21,532 nt of DNA from an uncultured Clostridium sp. (GCA_937944945.1 CALEBD010000136.1:1-21532), one strand, 5' to 3'; positions 7,254-13,118 are shown, counted from the first letter of the stretch. Made by a program: numbers and translations. Notes: generated by a model not told the origin, from the sequence alone.

Positions 7254-7283
7254 TTAAAAATAGGGGACAAATTATGCCCCCTA
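7254..7283 (-). terminator. Terminator of the 7289-7793 operon
   Basis: TAGGGG (7261-7266) pairs with CCCCTA (7278-7283). On the minus strand the stem is followed directly by TTTTTAATTAATTTT. It begins 6 bases after the stop of the 56-aa gene. Confidence 0.75.
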
Positions 7284-7288
7284 CTTCT

Positions 7289-7459
7289 TCAATGAAATTT
7301 AATTACTATTTTATTTTCAATAAATTGATAAGTTATTTTATTTTTTATTTGTTTCTTTTTCAATCCATGAATTAAAATAGTTTCTTTTTCATTTACATAT
7401 ATTTGAAATTCGTATGTTTTTTTATCAAATATATGTTTTATTTTATTTAGTAGTTTCAT
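7289..7459 (-). CDS. Small hypothetical protein, 56 aa
   Basis: ATG at 7457-7459 opens a frame of 56 codons ending in TGA at 7289-7291. The protein starts MKLLNKIKHIFDKKTYEFQI and is Lys/Ile-rich, with strand-like patches and no membrane segment. It lies 4 bases after the stop of the gene at 7464-7793 and 6 bases before a strong hairpin terminator, so it is very probably the second gene of that operon. It is easily missed because it is short and very AT-rich. Function unknown. Confidence 0.75.
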   Translation of the reverse strand: MKLLNKIKHIFDKKTYEFQIYVNEKETILIHGLKKKQIKNKITYQFIENKIVIKFH

Positions 7460-7463
7460 ATCT

Positions 7464-7793
7464 TTATTTTTCGTTCATTGCAGAAATGAAATTTTTAATC
7501 GTGTCTTTCTTTTCTGTGTTTGCATTTGCGTCTACGATACATTCTACATTAATGTAAACTTGCTTTGCATATTCTTGCCACGCTTTTTTTAATGCTTTTC
7601 TTTTCTCTGCATTTTTATTGCTGGCAATAAATTCGGCAATAAAAGCGTCTAATTTCTTGCGCAATTTCATACGCAAATTTTTCTTTTCTTTGTCCGTTTT
7701 ACACTCTGCAAAGATTTCTTTGCGATAAATCGATTTTCTTTCGCTGGTCGAAAAAATTTCGTTACCAATTGCTAAAATTTCATTTGCTTTCAT
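7464..7793 (-). CDS. Hypothetical protein, basic helical
   Basis: A 109-residue protein, mostly helical and lysine-rich (KKNLRMKLRKKLDAFIAEFI near residues 37-56). It resembles small proteins I recall from phages of Bacteroides that begin with a similar NEI..GNEIF.TSERK phrase, but I cannot name a family. It is driven by a perfect host-type promoter at 7848-7879 and leads a two-gene operon with its own terminators. Confidence 0.87.
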   Translation of the reverse strand: MKANEILAIGNEIFSTSERKSIYRKEIFAECKTDKEKKNLRMKLRKKLDAFIAEFIASNKNAEKRKALKKAWQEYAKQVYINVECIVDANANTEKKDTIKNFISAMNEK

Positions 7794-7847
7794 AATAGTA
7801 AAAATTTAAATGGTTAATAAATTAAAATTATCTCCTTTTCTGTATTA

Positions 7848-7879
7848 CAAAGATAGTGTACAAATTTACTAAATGCAAA
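7848..7879 (-). promoter_or_regulatory. Bacteroidetes-type promoter for 7464-7793
   Basis: Minus strand reads TTTG (7876-7879), 20 bases, TATCTTTG (7848-7855). This matches TTTG-N19-21-TAnnTTTG. The gene starts about 55 bases downstream. Confidence 0.85.
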
Positions 7880-8209
7880 TTTTTAGACATAAATTTTGAT
7901 TATTTTTTTCTATAATATTTTTATATTAGATCAATTTTATTTATACCGATTCGTTTCGATAGGTATAAAAATTGCATGGTGGTTGGTTAGGGTTTATATG
8001 GTTGTTGAGAGTTGGAGAGTTTGTTGGCATAATGTTGATTTGATTTATGGCCTTAGCTGGCACCATGAGGTACAGAATAGTCCAATAACTAGGCCTTTAA
8101 TGTTCATCTTCATTTTCGGCCTTTGTCCCCATATATCTAGAGTATCATATATTTATAAATAACTAAATACTTGTCTTATTAATTGTAAAGTTCTATGATA
8201 TGCCATTGA

Positions 8210-8240
8210 TTGCATTGCATTACACCTTATTTGCATTGCA
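8210..8240. repeat. Direct repeat TTGCATTGCA, two copies
   Basis: Exact 10-base copies at 8210-8219 and 8231-8240, start to start 21 bases, which is two helical turns. Each contains the odd palindrome TGCATTGCA. This spacing suits binding of two protein dimers on one DNA face. Confidence 0.45.
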
Positions 8241-8365
8241 CTGAATAAAAATTTAATATAGGATTAGGATATGGCACCTAATTGTACCTTAAAAGCCAAT
8301 CTTAAAAGGCCTATAAGCCAAGCCACTAAAAGTGAAGTAGGGCCTTAATAATATACTTACCATAA

Positions 8366-8389
8366 AAGGCCTACCTTATAATAGGCCTT
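8366..8389 (-). terminator. Terminator of the 8411-8662 gene
   Basis: AAGGCCTA pairs exactly with TAGGCCTT around an 8-base loop. The minus-strand RNA continues TTTTATGG. It starts 22 bases after the stop codon. Confidence 0.65.
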
Positions 8390-8410
8390 ATATTAATGTT
8401 AACCTGGGAT

Positions 8411-8662
8411 TTATTCCACGGAGGAAATTGTTATAAGGATAAGAGTGTTTCCGATATCTGATGCAGTGAATAGGATTTGTCCGAATTCAGTTCCTATTTC
8501 AGTGTTAAGGCTTTTGAGTAAGGCTTCTTCTTGGTTATCCTGGAATTCTATGAAAGCAGTATCTAGGATAATTTGGCTTTGATTCCAAGATGTAAAGAAG
8601 TTGGTGTTTGCAAGTTTGTTGCCGAGAAGGTTTTTAATGGTTTTTACTGCATTTGTTCCCAT
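8411..8662 (-). CDS. Hypothetical protein
   Basis: An 83-residue protein of mixed character, with a helical first half and a strand-rich C-terminus (FTASDIGNTLILITISSVE). No family recognised. It is a single-gene unit: a -7 box at 8688-8695 lies 26 bases upstream and a hairpin terminator lies 22 bases downstream. Composition matches the neighbouring phage genes. Confidence 0.78.
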   Translation of the reverse strand: MGTNAVKTIKNLLGNKLANTNFFTSWNQSQIILDTAFIEFQDNQEEALLKSLNTEIGTEFGQILFTASDIGNTLILITISSVE

Positions 8663-8687
8663 AATATTATTATTTCTTTTTACATTG

Positions 8688-8695
8688 CAAATTTA
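8688..8695 (-). promoter_or_regulatory. Possible -7 box for 8411-8662
   Basis: Minus strand TAAATTTG fits TAnnTTTG, but no TTTG occurs at the expected -33 position. Confidence 0.4.
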
Positions 8696-8798
8696 TATTC
8701 TTAGCCTTCAAGTGAGCCTAAGGTATAGGGTTTTATAAAGGCACCAAAAGGTACACCTATGGTATCCAATAAAGGCCTTATAAGCTCATAAATAAAAA

Positions 8799-8818
8799 AG
8801 ACCTGGGTTGGCAGGTCT
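8799..8818 (-). terminator. Second terminator after 8881-9264
   Basis: AGACCTG/CAGGTCT is a perfect 7-bp stem with a 6-base loop, followed on the minus strand by TTTTTTATTT. Its loop (GGTTGG/CCAACC) matches that of the terminator 33 bases upstream. Confidence 0.8.
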
Positions 8819-8850
8819 ACAGAAAGGATTGAAAGCAAATGCAAATAAAA

Positions 8851-8870
8851 GGGAGGGCCAACCCCCTCCC
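8851..8870 (-). terminator. First terminator after 8881-9264
   Basis: GGGAGGG/CCCTCCC is a perfect 7-bp stem with a 6-base loop, followed on the minus strand by TTTTATTTG. It begins 11 bases after the stop codon. Confidence 0.85.
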
Positions 8871-8880
8871 TTACCTATAC

Positions 8881-9264
8881 CTAGCATAGCGTCTCCATAT
8901 AAGTTATATACAATCCGAGATCACTATCCGCAAAGGTTAATGCAATCCCAGCCATATCTGAGGTAACCATGGTTATCCCATTACCCACTCGGTTAATATT
9001 GCAACTGTCCTCAAAATATACCTTGAATTGCTCAATTACCTTATCCGTTAACTCCCCACCTGCATTGCACAAGGTCTCAATAAATCCCTCATTGCTGTTA
9101 TACAGAGTTGGGTTATATTCCAGGAACAGTGACTGAAACCAACTGTCATCACAGCGGGGGTTAAACTCATTAGCCATACTGAGTATAAAATACTGAGTTC
9201 CGCACTTATCAGTATAACCCTTAATTAAATCCTTAACTTGCTCCGTTAAATTAAATCGCTTCAT
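8881..9264 (-). CDS. Hypothetical protein
   Basis: A 127-residue protein, acidic and with several cysteines (residues about 22, 39, 67, 88 and 127), none arranged in an obvious metal site. The C-terminal third is strand-rich (GNGITMVTSDMAGIALTFAD). No family recognised. It is a monocistronic unit with a perfect host-type promoter (9332-9363) and two consecutive hairpin terminators, which suggests strong and tightly bounded expression. Confidence 0.87.
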   Translation of the reverse strand: MKRFNLTEQVKDLIKGYTDKCGTQYFILSMANEFNPRCDDSWFQSLFLEYNPTLYNSNEGFIETLCNAGGELTDKVIEQFKVYFEDSCNINRVGNGITMVTSDMAGIALTFADSDLGLYITYMETLC

Positions 9265-9331
9265 AATAATTAAATCGTTTTATAATAATTAAATTAATAA
9301 TGTTAAATGTTACGTGCATTATTTGCACATA

Positions 9332-9363
9332 CAAATATAATATAAATATATTATATATGCAAA
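9332..9363 (-). promoter_or_regulatory. Bacteroidetes-type promoter for 8881-9264
   Basis: Minus strand reads TTTG (9360-9363), 20 bases, TATATTTG (9332-9339). Perfect match to the consensus, about 68 bases upstream of the start codon. Confidence 0.87.
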
Positions 9364-9702
9364 TTAAATATTAAGGCCTATGATAGGGCCATAACCTTAA
9401 TCTTTGAAGGCCCTAAAAAGTACCTTAACCCTACCTTAAAGGTAATTTAGGGTACCCTAAATGGGCCCTAATATGGCCTTTTATGGCCCTAAAAGGTACC
9501 CTAAACCAGCCTTAACTCGAAAATTCTGATCTCCAAAACTCTATTCCTGGCATATCGATTTTAGACACCTGTTCAAAAATCCCCTAAAATACTCGTATAT
9601 ATTATATATAATATAAATATAAGTATTCTTTAAGGCTTAGGATTAAGGCCCATTAAGGTACCTTAAATGTACTTTGATAAAGATCTTCAATATCTCAAGT
9701 AT

Positions 9703-9741
9703 AGACCATATAGTAGGCTATATGTCTCTTTAGATAAAGAG
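9703..9741. repeat. Two adjacent hairpins
   Basis: CATATAG/CTATATG (9707-9713, 9718-9724) with outer AGA/TCT, then CTCTTT/AAAGAG (9726-9731, 9736-9741). Both have perfect cores with 4-base loops, lying back to back within the gene-free tract. Confidence 0.5.
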
Positions 9742-9760
9742 CCTTTGTTGATGGCCTTAA

Positions 9761-9813
9761 CCTTGCCCTAAATAGACTTATATATTATATAATATAGACT
9801 TGAAAAGGCAAGG
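9761..9813. repeat. Inverted repeat enclosing an AT palindrome
   Basis: CCTTGCC (9761-9767) pairs with GGCAAGG (9807-9813). Inside lie two copies of ATAGACTT flanking the perfect palindrome TATATTATATAATATA (9781-9796). The AT core would melt easily. Confidence 0.55.
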
Positions 9814-10146
9814 GTTTGGGTACCCTAAAATGGCTCTTTAAGGTACCTTAAAATGCCTTTTGGTCCAACCTAATGCTATTTGGGCCTTAAGTCGTAGTAG
9901 CTAATACGTATAGTAACCAAGATAGCTCAAGAGCTCGTATGGTACACAGTGAATTGGTAGGATAACCTAACTACCCAAAATTTCCCACCCCCTGATTTTA
10001 TGGCCCTGGCGAAATTTCGACTTCATCCCAAGTTTCCGGACCCATTATTATCCTTACCTATAAGGCCCATGAATAAAAGCTATTCTTTATCTATCATTTG
10101 AATACTGTTATCCTATTCTCTTTTCATATAGGGGTAAACTAAAAAA

Positions 10147-10178
10147 CAAATATAAGGCCTCTAAGATATAAACCTAAA
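10147..10178 (-). promoter_or_regulatory. Near-consensus promoter pointing into the gene-free tract
   Basis: Minus strand reads TTTA (10175-10178), 20 bases, TATATTTG (10147-10154). The -7 box and spacing are perfect and the -33 box has one mismatch. The first gene downstream begins at 9264, so nearly 0.8 kb of transcript would be non-coding. Confidence 0.5.
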
Positions 10179-10369
10179 AGCCTTATATATGATTTATTAT
10201 ATTGATCCTTTATATTATGGATTGTATATAATTATTTGATTTTTCTTTGGTTTGTTTTTGGGTTGGTGGTTATTGGTTATAGCCTTTAAGTGATTGGGAT
10301 CCTTTATTTGATTAGAGGGATGTTGTTATGGTTATATTTGTTTTGGGGGTGATGTATTACTATTGAGAT

Positions 10370-10512
10370 TTAGAATCCTGGTTTGAGGTTCAGATGTCTT
10401 AGTACCTCTCTTAGTTCGGAATCAGTATAGGATTTGGCTTTTTCTAGAGGATGTTGTTATGGTTGGAAGCAATTATGATTGCCCTTTCTCTAGAGACTTT
10501 AATTGTTTTCAT
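10370..10512 (-). pseudogene. Small gene split by a one-base deletion
   Basis: ATG at 10510-10512, 8 bases after the preceding stop, opens MKTIKVSRERAIIIASNHNN and then hits TAG. A second frame continues at once as LEKAKSYTDSELREVLRHLN to a TAA at 10370-10372. The total length is one base short of 48 codons. A similar sequence at 10313-10332 has one more C at the equivalent point (ATCCC versus ATCC); adding it would join the two halves into a 47-residue protein. Either a real frameshift, a sequencing or assembly error, or a programmed shift. Product unknown. Confidence 0.55.
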
Positions 10513-10520
10513 TGGGGTTT

Positions 10521-10745
10521 TTATTTGTTAATGGTTATCCAGATTCCTTGTGTCCTTAATCCCTTGCGTCTTAGGGTTTGTTCGTATTTAATTTGGTTTA
10601 TTTTTCTAAATAGGTATACTCTGTACTTCTTTTCAAAATCCCATTTAGTAGAACTTCTTGGTAGAAGGCTATATAGATTTGATAACCTTTCGTTCAATTG
10701 GTTCATAGAGAGATTTCTTAGTTCCCTATCTTCTAAGTACTTCAT
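10521..10745 (-). CDS. Hypothetical basic protein
   Basis: A 74-residue, strongly basic and helical protein (NLSMNQLNERLSNLYSLLPR, then a Lys/Arg-rich half). It overlaps the end of the upstream gene by 20 bases and is followed 8 bases later by the frameshifted small gene. It is part of the operon starting at the promoter 11366-11397. Nucleic-acid binding is possible from charge alone. No family recognised. Confidence 0.78.
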   Translation of the reverse strand: MKYLEDRELRNLSMNQLNERLSNLYSLLPRSSTKWDFEKKYRVYLFRKINQIKYEQTLRRKGLRTQGIWITINK

Positions 10746-11097
10746 CTGGGATCTTGGTTTGATTTAATCCGTTCACTAGTTGGATTTGAGGATAAAGTAG
10801 TTCTGACCATTTATTATAGATTGGTTGAGCTACTTTATAAGCTCCCTCCTCATCTTTTACTTTATTCCAGAAGTCATCATAGTCTTTGTATTTCAGAGAT
10901 ATTTCCCCTATTGATCTTAGCATTACTTCTATATAGATGCCATGATCGGTTTGCCTATAAGATAGAGGATTGCCTGACCAGCCTTCTTCCCAGAGGTTAT
11001 TCTCTAGTTCAGCGAATGCTCCATTTACTGCGGTTACTCCGAGTTTTCTGTAACGTTGGCTTAGTCTTAGCCATTTATCCTTTTCCTGAGTAGTCAT
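10726..11097 (-). CDS. Hypothetical protein
   Basis: A 123-residue soluble protein, Trp- and Tyr-rich, with alternating helices and a central strand pair (GIYIEVMLRSIGEISLKYKD). Its start overlaps the end of the upstream gene by 4 bases, so translation is probably coupled. No family recognised. Confidence 0.85.
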   Translation of the reverse strand: MTTQEKDKWLRLSQRYRKLGVTAVNGAFAELENNLWEEGWSGNPLSYRQTDHGIYIEVMLRSIGEISLKYKDYDDFWNKVKDEEGAYKVAQPIYNKWSELLYPQIQLVNGLNQTKIPDEVLRR

Positions 11098-11324
11098 AAT
11101 TGTACGTAGTATTCAGTTTGGAATTCTCCATACATTGCTGAAGTTTCAGAATCTAAGCTTTTCAGATAGGGATTATCCTGATCTTGGGTTTTGAATACCA
11201 ATTCTAATATATTCACTTCCAGATCAGTTATCGATAATTTATTCTGATTCATTTGATCTTCCAACTCATCCAGTTTTCTGTTGAGTTCAAGTTTTAGTTG
11301 TTGGAATAATTGCTTGTTTTTCAT
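11094..11324 (-). CDS. Hypothetical coiled-coil protein
   Basis: A 76-residue acidic protein. Residues 1-45 form a heptad-like helix (QLFQQLKLELNRKLDELEDQ). It is the first gene of a four-gene unit behind the promoter at 11366-11397. Function unknown. Confidence 0.82.
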   Translation of the reverse strand: MKNKQLFQQLKLELNRKLDELEDQMNQNKLSITDLEVNILELVFKTQDQDNPYLKSLDSETSAMYGEFQTEYYVQL

Positions 11325-11354
11325 AGCCCTAAATTATTAAAATTATTATTTGCT

Positions 11355-11405
11355 TTTCTTCATTACAAATATAAGCAATTTAATTTATATTTGCAAATTA
11401 AAATT
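11355..11405 (-). repeat. 51-bp promoter cassette, copy 1
   Basis: This stretch is identical to 12800-12850. It contains the complete host-type promoter and a few bases of the untranslated leader but no coding sequence. Confidence 0.85.
11366..11397 (-). promoter_or_regulatory. Bacteroidetes-type promoter for 11094-11324 operon
   Basis: Minus strand reads TTTG (11394-11397), 20 bases, TATATTTG (11366-11373). Perfect consensus, about 40 bases from the start codon. Confidence 0.87.
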
Positions 11406-11414
11406 CTGGGCCCT

Positions 11415-11765
11415 TTACCAGCTTTCGTCTTCGATAGTGATATGGATATTGTGGTTTATATTGATGTTCTGCTGTTGAACCTGTTTTTCAAGGTCATTCC
11501 TTTTCTTTTCTACGGATTCTATGAGTTCTTTGCCCTCTTTTTCGGATTTGATACGATAGTAGGATCTTTTGGTAGAGATATAATACCTGCCTTGATTATC
11601 AATTTTCAGTACTGGTTCTTCTACCATAATTACATCCTCTAATGGGTTATAGGTCTCTGGTTTGTGGTGAGGTACAAATAGGAAAGCCATTAAGATGAAT
11701 ATAGCAGCTATTATGATACCTATTACCATGGGTTTCAGACAGCCCTGTTCTTCTTGCTCTTTCAT
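11415..11765 (-). CDS. Single-pass membrane protein with cytoplasmic or periplasmic coiled coil
   Basis: A 116-residue protein with a membrane helix at about residues 13-31 (MVIGIIIAAIFILMAFLFV), a beta-rich middle, and a charged helix (KEGKELIESVEKKRNDLEKQ). It ends in HNIHITIEDESW. It overlaps the upstream gene by 4 bases. Topology suggests a short N-terminus inside and most of the protein outside the inner membrane. Function unknown. Confidence 0.84.
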   Translation of the reverse strand: MKEQEEQGCLKPMVIGIIIAAIFILMAFLFVPHHKPETYNPLEDVIMVEEPVLKIDNQGRYYISTKRSYYRIKSEKEGKELIESVEKKRNDLEKQVQQQNININHNIHITIEDESW

Positions 11766-12007
11766 GATATCTTATCTGATGGTTTTAATCTGGTTACTGT
11801 ATTGTTGTTTGCAATGTATCTATCCATTGCCTCTTTCTTTATCAGAGCAAATGTCTTCTTACCTGTTATGGTATTCAACATTATAGAGGGAACTACATCC
11901 ATTAACCCGGGTAGTTCACCATCATCATGTTCTAGATCTTCTATGATCCTTATTTCTGAGTCATAATCTAATTCCAACATGTAAGGAATTAATTCGAACA
12001 TCTTCAT
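11762..12007 (-). CDS. Hypothetical acidic protein
   Basis: An 81-residue protein, acidic in the first half (DYDSEIRIIEDLEHDDGELP) and basic in the second. No family recognised. It is coupled by overlap to the downstream membrane protein and sits 40 bases after the lipoprotein gene. Confidence 0.8.
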   Translation of the reverse strand: MKMFELIPYMLELDYDSEIRIIEDLEHDDGELPGLMDVVPSIMLNTITGKKTFALIKKEAMDRYIANNNTVTRLKPSDKIS

Positions 12008-12047
12008 AGTAGGCTGGATATTTACTTATTCATGGATTTCTACCATA

Positions 12048-12245
12048 TCAATTCCACCTTGGTTGTATATTCCAACCATATATATGGCCATCCTGTTCAA
12101 AGGTGAAAGTCAACACTTGATGATTTCCTACTTTATGGATAGTAACATCGGGTTTTCCTCCAATATCTACCCAATTGGTTGATTCTACTCTCTTTTCTAC
12201 GCATGAGGTTAAGAGAATTGCCATTACGATGATCAGCTTTTTCAT
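12048..12245 (-). CDS. Small lipoprotein
   Basis: A 65-residue protein with a classic lipoprotein signal peptide: MKKLIIVMAILLTSC, with lipobox LTSC and the lipidated Cys at residue 15. The mature part is about 50 residues, beta-rich (HQVLTFTFEQDGHIYGWNIQ). Phage-encoded lipoproteins often block infection by related phages at the envelope (superinfection exclusion), so that is the leading guess, but no specific family is recognised. It overlaps the upstream gene as ATGA. Confidence 0.83.
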   Translation of the reverse strand: MKKLIIVMAILLTSCVEKRVESTNWVDIGGKPDVTIHKVGNHQVLTFTFEQDGHIYGWNIQPRWN

Positions 12246-12430
12246 AATTTTGATTTTATGGTATCTCGGATACCGATTAGTATTAGTTTTTGTTCTGGAG
12301 TTAAATGAGGATCAAGTATTGCCTTTTTAGCTTCTATATACAGTTCCCCCATCTTTATTCTGTATAACGGTCCTTTGATATTCTTACATACCCAGTTATA
12401 CTGTCTTTGTATTCTATTGAAAGAACTCAT
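12242..12430 (-). CDS. Hypothetical basic protein
   Basis: A 62-residue helical, basic protein (RIQRQYNWVCKNIKGPLYRI) overlapping both neighbours by 4 bases (ATGA junctions), so it belongs to a tightly coupled run of genes. No family recognised. Confidence 0.78.
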   Translation of the reverse strand: MSSFNRIQRQYNWVCKNIKGPLYRIKMGELYIEAKKAILDPHLTPEQKLILIGIRDTIKSKL

Positions 12431-12783
12431 GCTATCAATTCTATTTTAATCCCCATATTGAGAAGAGTGACCTTTACTTCATCATCCCCAGTTGAGAGAA
12501 CCTGTATCAGTTGCTGCATTGCTGGCACGAAAAACATATGCTTTAGAGTATCATCTCTGAAGTTTAACCAGAATGTATGCTTAAATGATTCAGGAATCCC
12601 ATCAGAATAATATTTAACATTTACCTGGTAATTATATAATTGAAGCCCGAGCCTATCATCAAGTTCTTCAATTACCTCAGAATAAATATCATTTATAGCT
12701 TCCTTGATATATTCCTTATCCTCTTCATGTATACCATGAGATCTTTCTAATCCTTCTAGTAATACCTTCTTGTAATTTTTCAT
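12427..12783 (-). CDS. Hypothetical protein
   Basis: A 118-residue acidic protein: a helical N-terminal half (EEDKEYIKEAINDIYSEVIE) and a strand-rich second half (FKHTFWLNFRDD). It is the first gene behind the promoter at 12811-12842 and leads the five-gene unit that contains the lipoprotein. No family recognised. Confidence 0.84.
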   Translation of the reverse strand: MKNYKKVLLEGLERSHGIHEEDKEYIKEAINDIYSEVIEELDDRLGLQLYNYQVNVKYYSDGIPESFKHTFWLNFRDDTLKHMFFVPAMQQLIQVLSTGDDEVKVTLLNMGIKIELIA

Positions 12784-12799
12784 AATTAATGCGATTTTA

Positions 12800-12850
12800 T
12801 TTCTTCATTACAAATATAAGCAATTTAATTTATATTTGCAAATTAAAATT
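12800..12850 (-). repeat. 51-bp promoter cassette, copy 2
   Basis: Exact copy of 11355-11405, again directly upstream of an operon. Confidence 0.85.
12811..12842 (-). promoter_or_regulatory. Bacteroidetes-type promoter for 12427-12783 operon
   Basis: Minus strand reads TTTG (12839-12842), 20 bases, TATATTTG (12811-12818). Perfect consensus, about 28 bases from the start codon. Confidence 0.87.
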
Positions 12851-13106
12851 AACGGTCGGCCTGGAATGGTATACCAGCTACTTCGAATGCTTCTTTAGCC
12901 TCTTCTGATAAATATTCGCATTTTTCTGAAGCTGCAAGATAAACTGTGCCGTTGCAGTCGCATACTACTCCAGTAATACCATGTTCGAGTGGCCACATAG
13001 GCTGAACTGCTACCATTACTGGTGCCAGAGGGTCCATATCCTCCAATACTTGCATCAGATCTTTTACCGTAAAGGTTGAATCGATTGGATAACTCTTAGT
13101 TTTCAT
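12849..13106 (-). CDS. Conserved phage hypothetical protein
   Basis: An 85-residue protein of a type I recall from many phages: TVKDLMQVLEDMDPLAPVMV followed by QPMWPLE and a strand pair, where the usual pattern is 'TVKELI..L...DP.A.V..A.QP..PLE'. Function is unknown for the family. It is the second gene of the unit behind the promoter at 13365-13396. Confidence 0.84.
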   Translation of the reverse strand: MKTKSYPIDSTFTVKDLMQVLEDMDPLAPVMVAVQPMWPLEHGITGVVCDCNGTVYLAASEKCEYLSEEAKEAFEVAGIPFQADR

Positions 13107-13118
13107 AGTGGTAATTGA

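Larger units (their letters stand above)
6966..7288. other. Convergent intergenic region with structured, GC-richer core
   Basis: This 323-base gap separates convergent transcripts. It holds a plus-strand terminator (7008-7031), two minus-strand terminators (7218-7233 and 7261-7283), and between them a patch richer in G and C with nested stems. There are two related units (7116-7153 and 7181-7219) that share CTTAT(C)GCGAGG and GGCAGTAAAAA / AGCAGTAAAAA. I see no convincing protein-coding frame; a plus-strand frame at 7151-7375 is best read as chance. Confidence 0.6.
7880..8410. other. Intergenic region without convincing genes
   Basis: About 530 bases. Contents: an imperfect hairpin ATACC...GGTAT (7943-7966), a G/T-rich patch with almost no C (7971-8045), several GGCC palindromes, two copies of TTGCATTGCA 21 bases apart (8210 and 8231), and at its left-reading end the terminator of the 8411-8662 gene. 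The longest plus-strand frame (7896-8162) has no promoter, an odd composition (many Trp/Tyr/Ile/Phe) and no neighbours, so I do not call it. Confidence 0.6.
9445..9852. repeat. Array of five GGTACC-centred palindromes
   Basis: GGTACC occurs at 9451, 9495, 9657, 9819 and 9842, and I found none elsewhere in the window. Longest forms: ATTTAGGGTACCCTAAAT (9445-9462), TTAAGGTACCTTAA (9653-9666) and TTTAAGGTACCTTAAA (9837-9852). The shared form is TTTARGGTACCYTAAA. Two intervals are both exactly 162 bases. This looks like repeated binding sites for a dimeric DNA-binding protein. Confidence 0.65.
9364..10369. other. One-kilobase gene-free tract rich in palindromes
   Basis: No convincing gene on either strand; the longest protein-like pieces are 15-23 codons. 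It holds five GGTACC-centred palindromes (9445-9852), at least a dozen GGCC sites, a 16-bp AT palindrome inside an inverted repeat (9761-9813), two hairpins at 9703-9741, a near-consensus promoter at 10147-10178 pointing left into it, and a strongly G-skewed patch at 10201-10380. Candidates are an origin or partition region, a regulator-binding array, or a long structured RNA. Confidence 0.7.

Noticed and set aside
7151..7375. A 74-codon plus-strand frame.
   Set aside because: It crosses two minus-strand terminators and the well-supported 56-aa minus-strand gene at 7289-7459.
7896..8162. An 88-codon plus-strand frame rich in Trp, Tyr, Phe and Ile.
   Set aside because: No promoter, no partner genes and an improbable composition; it overlaps the G/T-rich non-coding patch.
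9508..9585. Short minus-strand open pieces ending MPGIEFWRSEFSS, and MGPETWDEVEISPGP near 10000-10045.
   Set aside because: They read like protein but are only 15-23 codons, lack suitable starts and have no operon context; kept as non-coding.
10459..10767. A 102-codon plus-strand frame.
   Set aside because: It lies antisense to the 10521-10745 gene and the small split gene, whose spacing and protein character are better.
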